From Gordonia alkanivorans NBRC 16433 (GTDB lineage: Bacteria > Actinomycetota > Actinomycetes > Mycobacteriales > Mycobacteriaceae): 64,000 bases of DNA. Below the pieces are notes generated by a model. That model saw only the letters and a list, made by a program, of their open reading frames with translations, was not told the DNA's origin and did not search any database. The DNA lies in the NCBI RefSeq assembly GCF_000225505.1, contig NZ_BACI01000002.1, forward strand, positions 124,001 through 188,000, written 5' to 3'. The position numbers were made by a program, and so were the translations under genes. This document shows, one piece after another, positions 35,374 to 44,288 of this stretch (its first letter is position 1; every line of letters begins with the position of its first letter).

Positions 35374-36987
35374 TCAGCTGAACAAACGTCTCCTACGCAG
35401 TGCGGCGTGCCCGGCGATGTAACCGCTCGCGCCCGTCACCCCGCCGCCCGGGTGGGTCGACGCCCCGGCCAGGAACAGTCCGTCGGCGCCGGGGACGCGA
35501 TGGCCCGCCAGGTCGGGGGTCGGTCGCCACATGAACATCTGGTCGATCGACATCTCGACATGCATGATGTTGCCGCCGATCAGGCCCAGCTCGGACTCGA
35601 GATCCTCGGGGGTCTGGATGTACCGGTGTGCGATGGACTCCGCGAAACCCGGTGCATGACGGTCGACTTCGTCGCAGACCGCGGCCGCCGCCTGTGCCCC
35701 CAGCGTCGACCAGTCGCCCCCGGCGAGCCGATAGGGGTGCCACTGTGCCCACAGGTTGATCGCGTGCCTGCCCTCCGGGGCGAGGGTGGGGTCGATCGCC
35801 GAGAAGCTCATCGCCACCACCGCGGGCCGCGGCGGTAGTGCACCGACCGCCGCAGCGGCGTGCGCACGGATCAGGTGCGCACGGTCGGTGACCAGCAGGC
35901 CGAGTGCCGAGTGGACGCCGTGGACGGGCAGGTCGTCGGGGAGGTCGCGGTAGACGGGCAGCGCGGTCGTGCCGAGACGCACCGCCATCCCGATCCCGCT
36001 GCCGACGACGATGTCGCGTCGCCAGCGGTCGATGGTCCCGGCGTCGAAACCGCCCGCCGCCAGCAGGTCCAGGGTCGCCAGCACGTGGCAGGCGTTGATC
36101 ACGGTCGGTGTGCACCGACGCTCGCCGGATTCGGTCTGCACCCGCCAGTGGTCACCGCACCGGGTGATCGAGACGGCCGGGTCCCCGCACACGATCCGGC
36201 CGCCGTCGGCGCCGATGCGGTGGACGAGCGCATCGGTCAGCGCACCGCTGCCGCCGATCGCGCGGCCGGGCGGGATGAGATGCATCAGGGCGGCGAACCC
36301 GACCATCGGCGCGGTGCCGGGTGCGTTCATCGGCGGTCCCGACTGCGCACCGAACCAGGCGAGCCCGGCCTTGAGCTGTTCGGAGTCGAAGTATCGGTCG
36401 AGGAGCGAGTCGCCGGACGCCATGAGTTCGGCGGTGAGATTCAGCATCGCGCCGCTGCGGCGTCCGATCAGGCCGGTGCGTTCGGTGGTGGCCGTCGAAC
36501 CGAGACCGGCGAACGCCCGCCCGAACTGTCCCATCGACGCGGGTCGGTAGAAGACGTCCATGACGGCCCGCGCGCGCGGCGTCCAGGTCTCGACGAACTG
36601 CCGGTATGCCGCGGCATCCTTTGCGCCGCAAGATCGTTCGATGGAGACGCACGTGGCGTCGAGATCGGTGCGGAAAACGATCGCCGGGGCCGTGTCGGTC
36701 GCCGGCACGAAGGCCCAGGGGTCGCAGTCGACGTACCGGAGTCCGTGCGAGGCGAGGTCGAGGTCGTCGAGAACGGGGGAGTGCCGGATCATCAGGTGCG
36801 CCGAGGAACCGCGATCGATGCGGTGCCCCGGGAAACGTTCGACGGTCGACACCGCCCCGCCGGGGATGTCGTCGCGTTCGAAGACCTCGACGTCGCGACC
36901 GGCCTTCGCGAGGTAGGCCGCGGCGATCAGGCCGTTGTGGCCGCCGCCGACGACCACCGCGTCGCGCCGCTCCCCGTGCCCGCTCAT
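35374..36987 (-). CDS. FAD-dependent oxidoreductase (phytoene desaturase/PYROXD2-like)
   Basis: A 537-residue flavoprotein of the CrtI/amine-oxidase superfamily. The N-terminal dinucleotide fold is VVVGGGHNGLIAAAYLAKAG, with DDIPGGAVSTVE as the second FAD-binding stretch. The C-terminal FAD motif GADGLFLAGASTHPGGGVTG is typical of phytoene desaturase-like and PYROXD2-like proteins. The substrate is unknown; no carotenoid or retinoid genes accompany it. In M. tuberculosis this spot between lppM and the acetyltransferase lacks such a gene, so it looks like a local addition. Its stop abuts the lppM start. Confidence 0.9.
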   Translation of the reverse strand: MSGHGERRDAVVVGGGHNGLIAAAYLAKAGRDVEVFERDDIPGGAVSTVERFPGHRIDRGSSAHLMIRHSPVLDDLDLASHGLRYVDCDPWAFVPATDTAPAIVFRTDLDATCVSIERSCGAKDAAAYRQFVETWTPRARAVMDVFYRPASMGQFGRAFAGLGSTATTERTGLIGRRSGAMLNLTAELMASGDSLLDRYFDSEQLKAGLAWFGAQSGPPMNAPGTAPMVGFAALMHLIPPGRAIGGSGALTDALVHRIGADGGRIVCGDPAVSITRCGDHWRVQTESGERRCTPTVINACHVLATLDLLAAGGFDAGTIDRWRRDIVVGSGIGMAVRLGTTALPVYRDLPDDLPVHGVHSALGLLVTDRAHLIRAHAAAAVGALPPRPAVVAMSFSAIDPTLAPEGRHAINLWAQWHPYRLAGGDWSTLGAQAAAAVCDEVDRHAPGFAESIAHRYIQTPEDLESELGLIGGNIMHVEMSIDQMFMWRPTPDLAGHRVPGADGLFLAGASTHPGGGVTGASGYIAGHAALRRRRLFS

Positions 36988-37033
36988 GCGTGTTCCGTGC
37001 CGTGCGCTGTCGTCTTTGTCTGTGCCATGCCCT

Positions 37034-37705
37034 CTATCTTCCGGATGGTGGGGGACCGGGGGGCGGCGGTTGCAGATTCAGCGGCAACGGACGGCCGAGG
37101 AACGCGAACGGACGGGGGTCGCCGGTGAAGGTGAAATGCCGGAGCACGTCCGTGAAGCCCATCCGCCGGTACAGCGACCACGCCCGGTTCTGTTCGGCGG
37201 GGATCTCCGGCGTAGACAGGAGGACATGACGTTCGGGCCGCTCGGCGAGGAGCCGTGCCAGCAGCAACTGTCCGATGCCGCGTCCCTGTGCGGTGGGATG
37301 AACGTGGAGCTCGGTCAGCTCGAAGTAGTCCCGGGCGATCATCTCGATGTCCGCGGGCGAGCGTCCGGTCTGCCGCAGCCCGAGCCGGAGCTGCTGATTC
37401 CACCACTGTCCGGTCGCGCCGGTGTAGCCGTACGCGATGCCGACCAGGACGTCGTCGGGACCCGTACCCACCGGCGGTCCGACCCGGCGACGGGACGTCG
37501 GCATCGACTGCACCTCGTGCGGGGGCAGGGTGGCGACCGCGCCGATCGCGCGCCAGCCCGGCCGGGCGATGTGCTCGCGCCACAGGGACGCTCGATGCAT
37601 CTCGGTCCCGCGGGGATATCCCATCGCGGTCACGTAGACGTCGAGAGCGGGCTCCAGCCACACGCGGGAGTCCTGACCACTGAGGTTCACCAGCCGGAGC
37701 GTCAA
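37034..37705 (-). CDS. GNAT-family N-acetyltransferase (Rv2170-like)
   Basis: A GNAT enzyme of about 223 residues. The acetyl-CoA motif A is visible in LTELHVHPTAQGRGIGQLLL, followed by motif B (NRAWSLYRRMGFTD). An N-terminal segment LDVYVTAMGYPRGTEMHRAS resembles Rv2170, which has been described as a lysine/isocitrate lyase acetyltransferase. The target here is not known. The start is uncertain: TTG 37705, GTG 37690 and GTG 37858 are all in frame. The longest choice would put the start next to the SOS promoter region. Confidence 0.82.
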   Translation of the reverse strand: MTLRLVNLSGQDSRVWLEPALDVYVTAMGYPRGTEMHRASLWREHIARPGWRAIGAVATLPPHEVQSMPTSRRRVGPPVGTGPDDVLVGIAYGYTGATGQWWNQQLRLGLRQTGRSPADIEMIARDYFELTELHVHPTAQGRGIGQLLLARLLAERPERHVLLSTPEIPAEQNRAWSLYRRMGFTDVLRHFTFTGDPRPFAFLGRPLPLNLQPPPPGPPPSGR

Positions 37706-37861
37706 CGTCGGGTCGCTTCCGGGTTCACCGAGCGGGCCCGCACCGCCCCGGCCATGCGTTCTCCGACCATCTGGCGTGACTGTCCTCTCGGTACGGCGGA
37801 CTCCGCGGAATCGGGTCGCGGGACCCGGTGTTGAAGAAGGATGCGGGCGCGGACCCACGCC

Positions 37862-37913
37862 TTGAAGAGACGCGCGCCGCTAGCTATATTGAACGTGTCG
37901 AACGGGTGTTCGA
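37862..37913 (+). promoter_or_regulatory. Sigma-70-type promoter with perfect LexA/SOS box
   Basis: TTGAAG at 37862-37867 and TATATT at 37885-37890 are separated by exactly 17 bp. TCGAACGGGTGTTCGA at 37898-37913 matches the actinobacterial LexA operator TCGAAC-N4-GTTCGA in all specified bases. The operator covers the expected transcription start, so LexA would block initiation. The next plus-strand gene, encoding a HEPN-family protein, starts 112 bp further on. Confidence 0.87.
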
Positions 37914-37960
37914 TGAATGTGCCTCCGCAAGCTGTTCGCGTTCATCCCGACGACATGACG

Positions 37961-37997
37961 GTCCGGTGGCGGACGAGGGAAGCGTCTGCCACCGGAC
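37961..37997 (+). other. Hairpin in the 5' leader of the HEPN gene
   Basis: GTCCGGTGGC at 37961-37970 pairs perfectly with GCCACCGGAC at 37988-37997, and GAC/GTC extends the stem inwards after one mismatch. It lies between the SOS box and the RBS and is not followed by a T-run, so it may affect leader stability or translation more than termination. Confidence 0.6.
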
Positions 37998-38025
37998 ACC
38001 GTCGCCAGCGAGTGAGGAGGATGCC

Positions 38026-38490
38026 ATGCCCGGACGGCCCACATCCCGCCGGTCCGCCCCCGTCGACCCGGTGATGGTCGGACGTGCGCGCGACCTCCTC
38101 CAGCGCGCCCATCTCCTCCTCGACAACGCCGACGGCGTCTCCGACGACGCCGAGCGATTTCGGCAGTTCTATCTCGTCGCCCTCCGTGCGGCAGGCGCCG
38201 CGCTCGCGATCGGCGAGCCGGCCGGCCCCGCCCGTCGCAAGACGTCGAACGCCTGGACCCGCATCGGAGTTGTCGCTCCCGACCTCGCCCCGCTGGCCGC
38301 GCGCTTCGCCACGCTGTCGCCCGTCCGGATGAAGATCGAGTCGGGGATCATCCGAACACTCGACCCCGACAGTGTCGCCGGCATGCGACTCCTCGTCCTT
38401 GATTTCCTCCGCCGGGTCGAGACCTTGGTCATTGCTTACGAGCAAGGCAAATTCGGGACAGAGGAGCCCCAAATCGGGCGAACTGCGTGA
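38026..38490 (+). CDS. SAV_6107-family HEPN domain protein, likely SOS-controlled
   Basis: A 154-residue all-helical protein of the SAV_6107-like HEPN family. The core helix ERFRQFYLVALRAAGAALA and the C-terminal helix MRLLVLDFLRRVETLVIAY fit the family. The RxxxxH catalytic motif of HEPN ribonucleases is not visible, so an RNase activity cannot be claimed. ATG 38026 follows GAGGAGG by five bases. Its promoter carries a LexA box, pointing to induction by DNA damage. The biochemical role is unknown. Confidence 0.86.
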   Translation: MPGRPTSRRSAPVDPVMVGRARDLLQRAHLLLDNADGVSDDAERFRQFYLVALRAAGAALAIGEPAGPARRKTSNAWTRIGVVAPDLAPLAARFATLSPVRMKIESGIIRTLDPDSVAGMRLLVLDFLRRVETLVIAYEQGKFGTEEPQIGRTA

Positions 38491-38667
38491 GGCCGGACAC
38501 ACATTCGGCGTTCCGTTGTCGTTCCGGTATGTGCATCCGGACCAACAACAGCGAGTAATGGTGGTCGCGGCTGATTTCACCTCGTATCATGGGAGAATAA
38601 GGCGCAGACGCCTCACCGGTCGCGGTTGACCGTCGTCGGCGTCGCGGATCAGGGAGAAGGAGGGTCG

Positions 38668-39066
38668 GTGCCACTTTCGGAGCACGAGCAACGCATGCTC
38701 GAACAGATCGAGAGCGCTCTGTACGCGGAAGACCCCAAGTTTGCGTCCAGTGTCAAGCGTCGTCGGCTGGGTAAGTCGAGTGGCCGTCGTCGCCTACAGG
38801 CGGTGGCCATCTTCGTCGTCGGCCTCGTGATGCTCGTCGGCGGTCTCATCGTCAAGATCGACATCGGGGGATTCCCGATCGTCAGCCTCCTCGGCTTCCT
38901 GGTGATGTTCGGCGCCGGTCTCTTCGCCCTCTGGGGTGACGACCTCGCCGACTCCGCGACGTCCGCGCCGCGTGCCGGAGGCAAGAAGCAGTCCGGGTCC
39001 GGCTCCAAGCGCAAGCTGTCGGAGCGGATGGAAGAACGATTCAACCGTCGGTTCGAGCAGGAGTAG
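38668..39066 (+). CDS. DUF3040 membrane protein (Rv2169c-like)
   Basis: A 132-residue protein beginning VPLSEHEQRMLEQIESALYAEDPKFA, the hallmark of DUF3040. Two membrane helices follow (LQAVAIFVVGLVMLVGGLIV and FPIVSLLGFLVMFGAGLFAL), then a basic tail (GSKRKLSERMEERFNRRFE). The function is unknown. It corresponds to Rv2169c just upstream of mraZ. The GTG at 38668 follows GGAGAAGGAGGG, a strong RBS. A clear terminator ends the transcript. Confidence 0.92.
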   Translation: MPLSEHEQRMLEQIESALYAEDPKFASSVKRRRLGKSSGRRRLQAVAIFVVGLVMLVGGLIVKIDIGGFPIVSLLGFLVMFGAGLFALWGDDLADSATSAPRAGGKKQSGSGSKRKLSERMEERFNRRFEQE

Positions 39067-39100
39067 ATCCCCGGCCGGCCTGAAGGCCACGACTCATCCG

Positions 39101-39136
39101 GAGCCGCGCACCCCAGTGGGTGCGCGGCTCTTTCGT
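39101..39136 (+). terminator. Terminator after DUF3040 gene
   Basis: GAGCCGCGCACCC at 39101-39113 pairs perfectly with GGGTGCGCGGCTC at 39118-39130 around a CAGT loop and is followed by TTTCGT. It separates the DUF3040 unit from the dcw cluster. Confidence 0.88.
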
Positions 39137-39497
39137 ATGCGCGATCCAGCGCGCTCCCGGCCGTGCGCCCCACGCGCCCCACCGTCACCCACTCCCGGGC
39201 CCCACCTTCCCCCACCGGGGGTCCCCACTTTGCCCCACTTATGACGGAACTGCTGGTCGCACGGGTATCGGGCACCTCAGGAAACACGTCTGCCACACGG
39301 CTCCGGGAGGTGTAGACGCGCGTTTGCGCACGGGACACGCACGAAGTTCCACACATTTTGCCCGCTTGAACTGGGGATTTGCTGAACGTGGGAGATCGTG
39401 TGGGCCTCTGGGGTGGAAAGTGGAGGAAAGTGGGGTACTGTGGCAGCACTGGGTGAGGCGATCCGGAGCGCGGAACCCAGGGGCGGGAGGTGTCGAC
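39137..39497 (+). promoter_or_regulatory. mraZ upstream region with MraZ-box-like repeats
   Basis: This gene-free stretch should contain the dcw promoter. Near the gene it holds GGTGGAAAGTGGAGG and AAAGTGGGG at 39412-39435, that is AAAGTGG repeated at a 10-bp step, with further GTGGG/TGGGG words at 39388-39412. MraZ is known to bind short direct repeats of TGGG/GTGG type spaced by about one helical turn upstream of its own operon. No convincing -10/-35 pair was found, and nothing else recognisable lies in the first 250 bases. Confidence 0.6.
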
Positions 39498-39938
39498 ATG
39501 TCTGTGCGATTCGTCGGCACCTACACGCCCAAATTGGACGACAAAGGGCGACTCACGTTGCCCGCGAAGTTCCGCGATGCACTGGCAGGAGGGGTAGTGG
39601 TCACCAAAGGCCAAGACCACAGCTTGTCGGTGTATCGGACCGAAGAGTTCGATGCGATCGCGGCGAGGATCGTCGAGGCGTCACGCAACGACCCTGACCT
39701 GCGTGCGTTTCAGAGGACCTTCTTCGCCGGTTCGGAAGAACAGCGACCGGACGGCCAGGGCAGGATCAGCCTGTCCTCCGACCATCGCATCTATGCGGGA
39801 CTGTCCAAGGAGTGCGTGGTGTTCGGCAGCTTCGATCACCTCGAGATCTGGGATTCGGCCGCATGGGACGAGTACCAGACGCAGCACGAGGAGAACTTCT
39901 CGGCAGCCAACTCGGCCGCGTTGAACGCGGTCTTGTAG
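39498..39938 (+). CDS. mraZ: Transcriptional regulator MraZ
   Basis: A 146-residue protein with two AbrB-like swapped-hairpin repeats. The first contains [20 protein letters not shown] with the DxKGR motif; the second contains [20 protein letters not shown] with the matching DxxGR. MraZ forms ring oligomers that bind repeats upstream of the dcw cluster and control it. The ATG at 39498 is preceded by GGGAGG. It heads the cell-division gene cluster. Confidence 0.96.
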   Translation: MSVRFVGTYTPKLDDKGRLTLPAKFRDALAGGVVVTKGQDHSLSVYRTEEFDAIAARIVEASRNDPDLRAFQRTFFAGSEEQRPDGQGRISLSSDHRIYAGLSKECVVFGSFDHLEIWDSAAWDEYQTQHEENFSAANSAALNAVL

Positions 39939-39982
39939 CCGAGAGGGGACGGGGCTGAGCGGTACTCGGGCTTCGGGTGGCA

Positions 39983-40052
39983 CGAGGCCCCGATCCGGTC
40001 CGACCCTGGCGTACTTCCCCAACGCCAGGTACGGAATCGGATCGGGACCTCG
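39983..40052 (+). other. Long structured hairpin between mraZ and rsmH
   Basis: CGAGGCCCCGATCCG starting at 39983 can pair with CGGATCGGGACCTCG ending at 40052, and inside it CTGGCGT pairs with ACGCCAG around a short loop. The 70-nt structure fills part of the 244-bp gap between mraZ and rsmH and lacks a T-run. It could be a processing site, an attenuator or a protein-binding RNA element; the function is not known. Confidence 0.62.
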
Positions 40053-40182
40053 CTCCATCCGGGGCGCGGCCCGACGGTGATCCGCCGTCCCGCCCGCGAC
40101 ATGACACTCCTCCGACAAGTCCTTCGCACCGAAACGCCGACTCTGCCGACCGACATGGCCGACACGCCGATGGGGGCCCTCC

Positions 40183-41169
40183 GTGGATGACACTGGTGAC
40201 GACACTCGCCGCTCGGGCGAGTTCGGCCACATCCCGGTCATGGGCCGGCGGATCGTCGAATTGCTCACCCCGGCACTGGAATCAGAAGACCGGCGGGTGT
40301 TCCTGGATGCGACGCTCGGCGCCGGTGGGCACAGCGAACTCATCCTGAACACATTCCCCAACGTGCACCTCGTCGGCATCGACCGCGACGCCTCCGCCCT
40401 GGACATCGCGCGACGCAGGCTCGCGCCGCACGCGGACCGGATATCCCTGCACCAGGCCACCTTCCACGAGATCGCCGACGTCCTCGACGACGCCGGTGAG
40501 GAATCCATCGACGCCGCGCTGTTCGACCTCGGCGTCTCGTCGATGCAGCTCGACCAGGCCGGCCGGGGATTCGCCTACTCGGTCGACGCGCCCCTGGACA
40601 TGCGGATGAACTCCGACGACCCCCTCACCGCGGCGGACGTCCTCAACACCTACGGTCACGGCGAGTTGGCCCGTGTGCTCTCCGAATACGGGGAGGAGCG
40701 CTTCGCCGGCAAGATCGCCTCGGCGGTCCTGCGTGAGCGCGAGAAAGAACCCTTCACGACGAGTGCGCGCCTCGTCGAACTGCTCTACGCCACCATCCCG
40801 GCGGCGACACGGCGTACCGGCGGCCACCCGGCCAAGCGAACATTCCAGGCCCTGCGTATCGAGGTCAACCACGAACTCGACGTCCTCCGTGAGGCGTTGC
40901 CGACCGCGCTGTCGGTGCTCACGGTCGGCGGTCGTGTCGCGGTGATGAGCTACCAGTCGCTCGAGGACCGGATCGTCAAGCGGGAGTTCGCAGCTCGTAC
41001 GACCTCGACCTCCCCGCCCGGCCTGCCCGTCGAGTTGCCGGGCACCGCCGCGGAGTTCCGCCTCGTGACCCGTGGCGCCGAGCGTCCCGACGACGAGGAA
41101 CTGTCCATCAATCCGCGATCGGCACCGGTGCGAGTCCGGGCGGTCGAACGAGTCGAGAAGAAGGGCTGA
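40183..41169 (+). CDS. rsmH: 16S rRNA (cytosine-1402-N4)-methyltransferase
   Basis: A 328-residue SAM-dependent methyltransferase (MraW). [13 protein letters not shown] is the conserved N-terminus, [16 protein letters not shown] the SAM-binding motif, [17 protein letters not shown] the family signature, and [16 protein letters not shown] the C-terminal motif. It methylates C1402 of 16S rRNA. Translation starts at GTG 40183; the stop is two bases before the ftsL-like ATG. Confidence 0.96.
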   Translation: MDDTGDDTRRSGEFGHIPVMGRRIVELLTPALESEDRRVFLDATLGAGGHSELILNTFPNVHLVGIDRDASALDIARRRLAPHADRISLHQATFHEIADVLDDAGEESIDAALFDLGVSSMQLDQAGRGFAYSVDAPLDMRMNSDDPLTAADVLNTYGHGELARVLSEYGEERFAGKIASAVLREREKEPFTTSARLVELLYATIPAATRRTGGHPAKRTFQALRIEVNHELDVLREALPTALSVLTVGGRVAVMSYQSLEDRIVKREFAARTTSTSPPGLPVELPGTAAEFRLVTRGAERPDDEELSINPRSAPVRVRAVERVEKKG

Positions 41170-41171
41170 TC

Positions 41172-42080
41172 ATGACGATCCTGCACGACGCCCCTCGTCG
41201 TCCCGGCTCCGGCCGTTCCGACGACAAGCGTTCCGGCACAGCCCGTTCCGGAGCAACCCGCTCCGACGCCGGGCGGTCGGATGCCGAGCGTGACAGTCGG
41301 CGGTCGCGGCGTGCACGCATCGAATCCGAACGCGCGACCCGTTCGCGGGCTGCCCAACGCGCGCTGGACCGGCGCCACAAGCGCATGGCCACCGGTGCGA
41401 GCGCACCACGCGCGGCCCGCGGCGGGTTGTCGATGTCCGGTGTCTCGCTCCGGGAACGGTTGCAGCACACACCTTTCGTGGTCCCGGTCATCGCGCTGCT
41501 GGTCCTGGGCCTCGGTCTGAGCCTGTGGCTGTCGACCAAGTCGGCCCAGGACTCCTACAAGCTCGGCATCGAGCGGACGGAGAACCAGTCGCTCATCGAC
41601 CAGCGCGACGCGCTCAAGCGGACCTACGAATCCGGCAACTCGGCGCCGGAACTGTCCCGTGAGGCAACTCGTCTGGGCATGATCCCGTCGGACAATCCGG
41701 CACGGATGATCGTCGACGACCCGCGCCGGCCCCGAATCGTCGGGAAACCCGCACCGGCATCGGGGAAGCCGATGGCCGACCTCAACCCCGAACTGAAACC
41801 CGACCCCACCGAGACCATCGACCCGCGCAAGGTGGACGATTCGATCGGGCTGGGCGGTGGCGCCGCCGGTGCCCCCGACCAGCCGGCCGAGCAGACCCCG
41901 GGCCAGCAGGCCCCGGCCCCCTCGGCCCCGGGACAGTCCGCGCCGTCTCCGCAACCCGTTCCGGCTCAACCCGATCCGGCCCCCGGGCAGGGGGAGGGTT
42001 CGTCGGCGCCGACCGAGTCGGGGTCCACACCCCAGCCCTCGACCCCGGTCCCGGCGCCGAATGTCGTGCCCCGGACGTGA
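41172..42080 (+). CDS. ftsL: FtsL-like division protein (Rv2164c-like)
   Basis: A 302-residue bitopic protein. A long Arg/Ser-rich cytoplasmic N-terminus (about 110 residues) precedes one membrane helix (FVVPVIALLVLGLGLSLWL) and a short coiled coil (YKLGIERTENQSLIDQRDAL). A Pro/Ala/Gln-rich extracellular tail ends the protein. Position between rsmH and pbpB, topology and coiled coil identify it as the mycobacterial FtsL equivalent, part of the FtsQLB-FtsWI divisome. Sequence conservation in FtsL is low, so the name rests mainly on context. Confidence 0.82.
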   Translation: MTILHDAPRRPGSGRSDDKRSGTARSGATRSDAGRSDAERDSRRSRRARIESERATRSRAAQRALDRRHKRMATGASAPRAARGGLSMSGVSLRERLQHTPFVVPVIALLVLGLGLSLWLSTKSAQDSYKLGIERTENQSLIDQRDALKRTYESGNSAPELSREATRLGMIPSDNPARMIVDDPRRPRIVGKPAPASGKPMADLNPELKPDPTETIDPRKVDDSIGLGGGAAGAPDQPAEQTPGQQAPAPSAPGQSAPSPQPVPAQPDPAPGQGEGSSAPTESGSTPQPSTPVPAPNVVPRT

Positions 42081-42183
42081 GGTGCCCGCGGGTCGTGGGG
42101 ACTGTCACAGTGCGCCCACCGATCTGCAACCCGCCGACGCCAAATCCCTGTCACGACCTTGAAGCGGTGAACAATTGACGACC

Positions 42184-44118
42184 ATGACACGTGCGACCTT
42201 CGAGCGACTCGGCCACGCGCCGTCTCGCCCGGGACGTCGCCCGGGCCAGGGATCCCGCGCGACCGCAGGCGGCCCGGGTGGCCGCGGACCGGGTAAGGGC
42301 GGCCCGCGGAACAGCGGGGGACTGCACAGCTTCGGTTTCCGGACCAAGGTGTTCGGTGTCGTCGTGCTGCTCGTGGTCCTCGCGGTCGCGGGGAGGATGA
42401 TCGTCGTCCACACCATCCAGGCCGGGTCCATCTCGGCCGAGGCCGCCCAGCAGCGCGAGTACACCCAGGTCCTGACGGCCAAGCGTGGTTCCATCCTCGA
42501 CCGCAACGGTCGCCCGCTGGCCTACACCGACGAAGCCCGGTCACTGACGTTCCTGCCCAAGGCGGTTCGCAAGTCGATCGACGAGGAGCACCGCAAGAAC
42601 GACGAACTGCCCGGCGTCGACGAGCGGCTCAAGGAGATCGCCAAGGGTGTGTCGGTCGCACTCGGCGGCTCGATCAGCGAAGAAGACCTCCTCGAGAAGA
42701 TCACCGGTGACGAACCCTTCGTGTACCTCGCCCGGGCGGTCAGCCCCGACGTCGCCAAGCGCATCACCGAGGAGTTCCCCGAGGTCGGCGCCGACCCGGA
42801 GAGCATCCGGCTCTATCCCGGTGGTTCGCTGGCGGCCAACGTCATCGGCGACGTCAACTACGACGGCAACGGTCTCATCGGTCTGGAGGCCTCGCTCGAC
42901 GCGATCCTGTCCGGTACCGACGGTTCCCGTACCTACGACCGCGGATCGGACGGCGCGATCATCCCGGGCAGCACCCGCAACGTGCACCCGGCGATCAACG
43001 GTTCCACCGTCCGCCTGACCCTCGACTCCGACACCCAGTGGTTCGTCCAGAGCCAGGTCATGAAGGCCAAACAGGCATCCGGCGCGCGGGGCGCCTCGGC
43101 CGTGGTACTCGACGCCAGGACCGGCGAGGTACTGGCGATGGCGAACGACGGCACCTTCAACGCCTCGCTCCCACTGTCGGATCAGCCGAAGGCCGAGCTC
43201 GGCAATCCGTCGGTCACCTCACCGTTCGAGCCCGGCTCGGTCAACAAGCTCGTCGCGGCGTCCGCCGCCATCGAATACGGCCTCACCCGGCCGGACACGG
43301 TCCACCGGGTGCCCGGCAGCATCCAGATGTCCGGCGTCACCGTCCGCGACGCCTGGGAGCACGGCGTCGAGCCGTACACGACCACCGGCATCTTCGGTAA
43401 GTCGTCGAACGTGGGCACGCTGATGCTCGCCAAGCGCATCGGCGAGGAACGCTTCGCCGACATGCTCAAGCGTTTCGGGCTCGGCCAGCGCACCGGCGTC
43501 GGACTCCCGGCCGAGAGTGCCGGCGAGGTGCCGGCACTGAGCCAGTGGTCGGGCGGTTCATTCGCCAACCTGCCCATCGGACAGGGTCTTTCGATGACGC
43601 TGCTGCAGATGACCGCGATGTACCAGGCGATCGCCAACGACGGTCTGCGCATCCCGCCGCGCATCCTCGCCGGCGAGGAGCGCGACGGCAGCACCCCGGA
43701 GGGACGCGCTCGTCCCGAACCGGTCCGCGTCGTCAGCGAGGAGACCGCCCGGACGGTCCGCGACATGTTCCGGTCGGTGGTGCAGGACGATCCGATGGGC
43801 GTGCAGATGGGTACCGGCACCAAGGCCGCCGTCAGCGGCTACCAGGTCTCCGGAAAGACGGGTACCGCCCAGCAGGTCGACCCGTCGTGTGGCTGCTACT
43901 CGAACTCGCGCTACAACATCACCTTCGCCGGGATCGCCCCGGCCGACGCGCCGCGCTACGTCATCGGGATCATGCTCGATAACCCACGTCGCAGCTCCGA
44001 CGGCACCGGAGGCCAGTCCGCCGGACCGCTCTTCTCGACCATCGCGTCGTGGATGCTGCAGCGCGCCCAGGTCCCGCTGTCCCCGCCGACGCCGAGGTTG
44101 ACCCTCACCGCGAACTGA
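42184..44118 (+). CDS. pbpB: Division-specific penicillin-binding protein 3 (PbpB/FtsI)
   Basis: A 644-residue class B PBP that cross-links septal peptidoglycan with FtsW. A basic Gly-rich cytoplasmic N-terminus precedes one membrane helix (VFGVVVLLVVLAVAGRMI). A pedestal domain (RGSILDRNGRPLAYT) leads to the transpeptidase domain with SxxK in FEPGSVNKLVAAS, SxN in GKSSNVG and KTG in SGKTGTAQQ. Cysteines in DPSCGCYSN near the C-terminus may form a disulfide. ATG 42184 is used; an in-frame TTG lies nine bases earlier. Confidence 0.96.
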   Translation: MTRATFERLGHAPSRPGRRPGQGSRATAGGPGGRGPGKGGPRNSGGLHSFGFRTKVFGVVVLLVVLAVAGRMIVVHTIQAGSISAEAAQQREYTQVLTAKRGSILDRNGRPLAYTDEARSLTFLPKAVRKSIDEEHRKNDELPGVDERLKEIAKGVSVALGGSISEEDLLEKITGDEPFVYLARAVSPDVAKRITEEFPEVGADPESIRLYPGGSLAANVIGDVNYDGNGLIGLEASLDAILSGTDGSRTYDRGSDGAIIPGSTRNVHPAINGSTVRLTLDSDTQWFVQSQVMKAKQASGARGASAVVLDARTGEVLAMANDGTFNASLPLSDQPKAELGNPSVTSPFEPGSVNKLVAASAAIEYGLTRPDTVHRVPGSIQMSGVTVRDAWEHGVEPYTTTGIFGKSSNVGTLMLAKRIGEERFADMLKRFGLGQRTGVGLPAESAGEVPALSQWSGGSFANLPIGQGLSMTLLQMTAMYQAIANDGLRIPPRILAGEERDGSTPEGRARPEPVRVVSEETARTVRDMFRSVVQDDPMGVQMGTGTKAAVSGYQVSGKTGTAQQVDPSCGCYSNSRYNITFAGIAPADAPRYVIGIMLDNPRRSSDGTGGQSAGPLFSTIASWMLQRAQVPLSPPTPRLTLTAN

Positions 44119-44288
44119 TCACGACCGGAGGGGTCGGCGCACCGCATCCCGGACGCCGATCCCGGGGTCGGTATCGTGAGTGCAATTCTGCGCCGAACAC
44201 GAACCCAGGCCCCGGTAACCAGACCGCAGGTATCCAGACCACCAGCACCACCAGCACACCGACCGAGAACACCCGAGGAGGCGAACAC

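Noticed and set aside
37841..38074. 77-codon frame covering the SOS box and HEPN leader
   Set aside because: It overlaps the HEPN start in another frame, starts upstream of the promoter, and has no RBS or motif.
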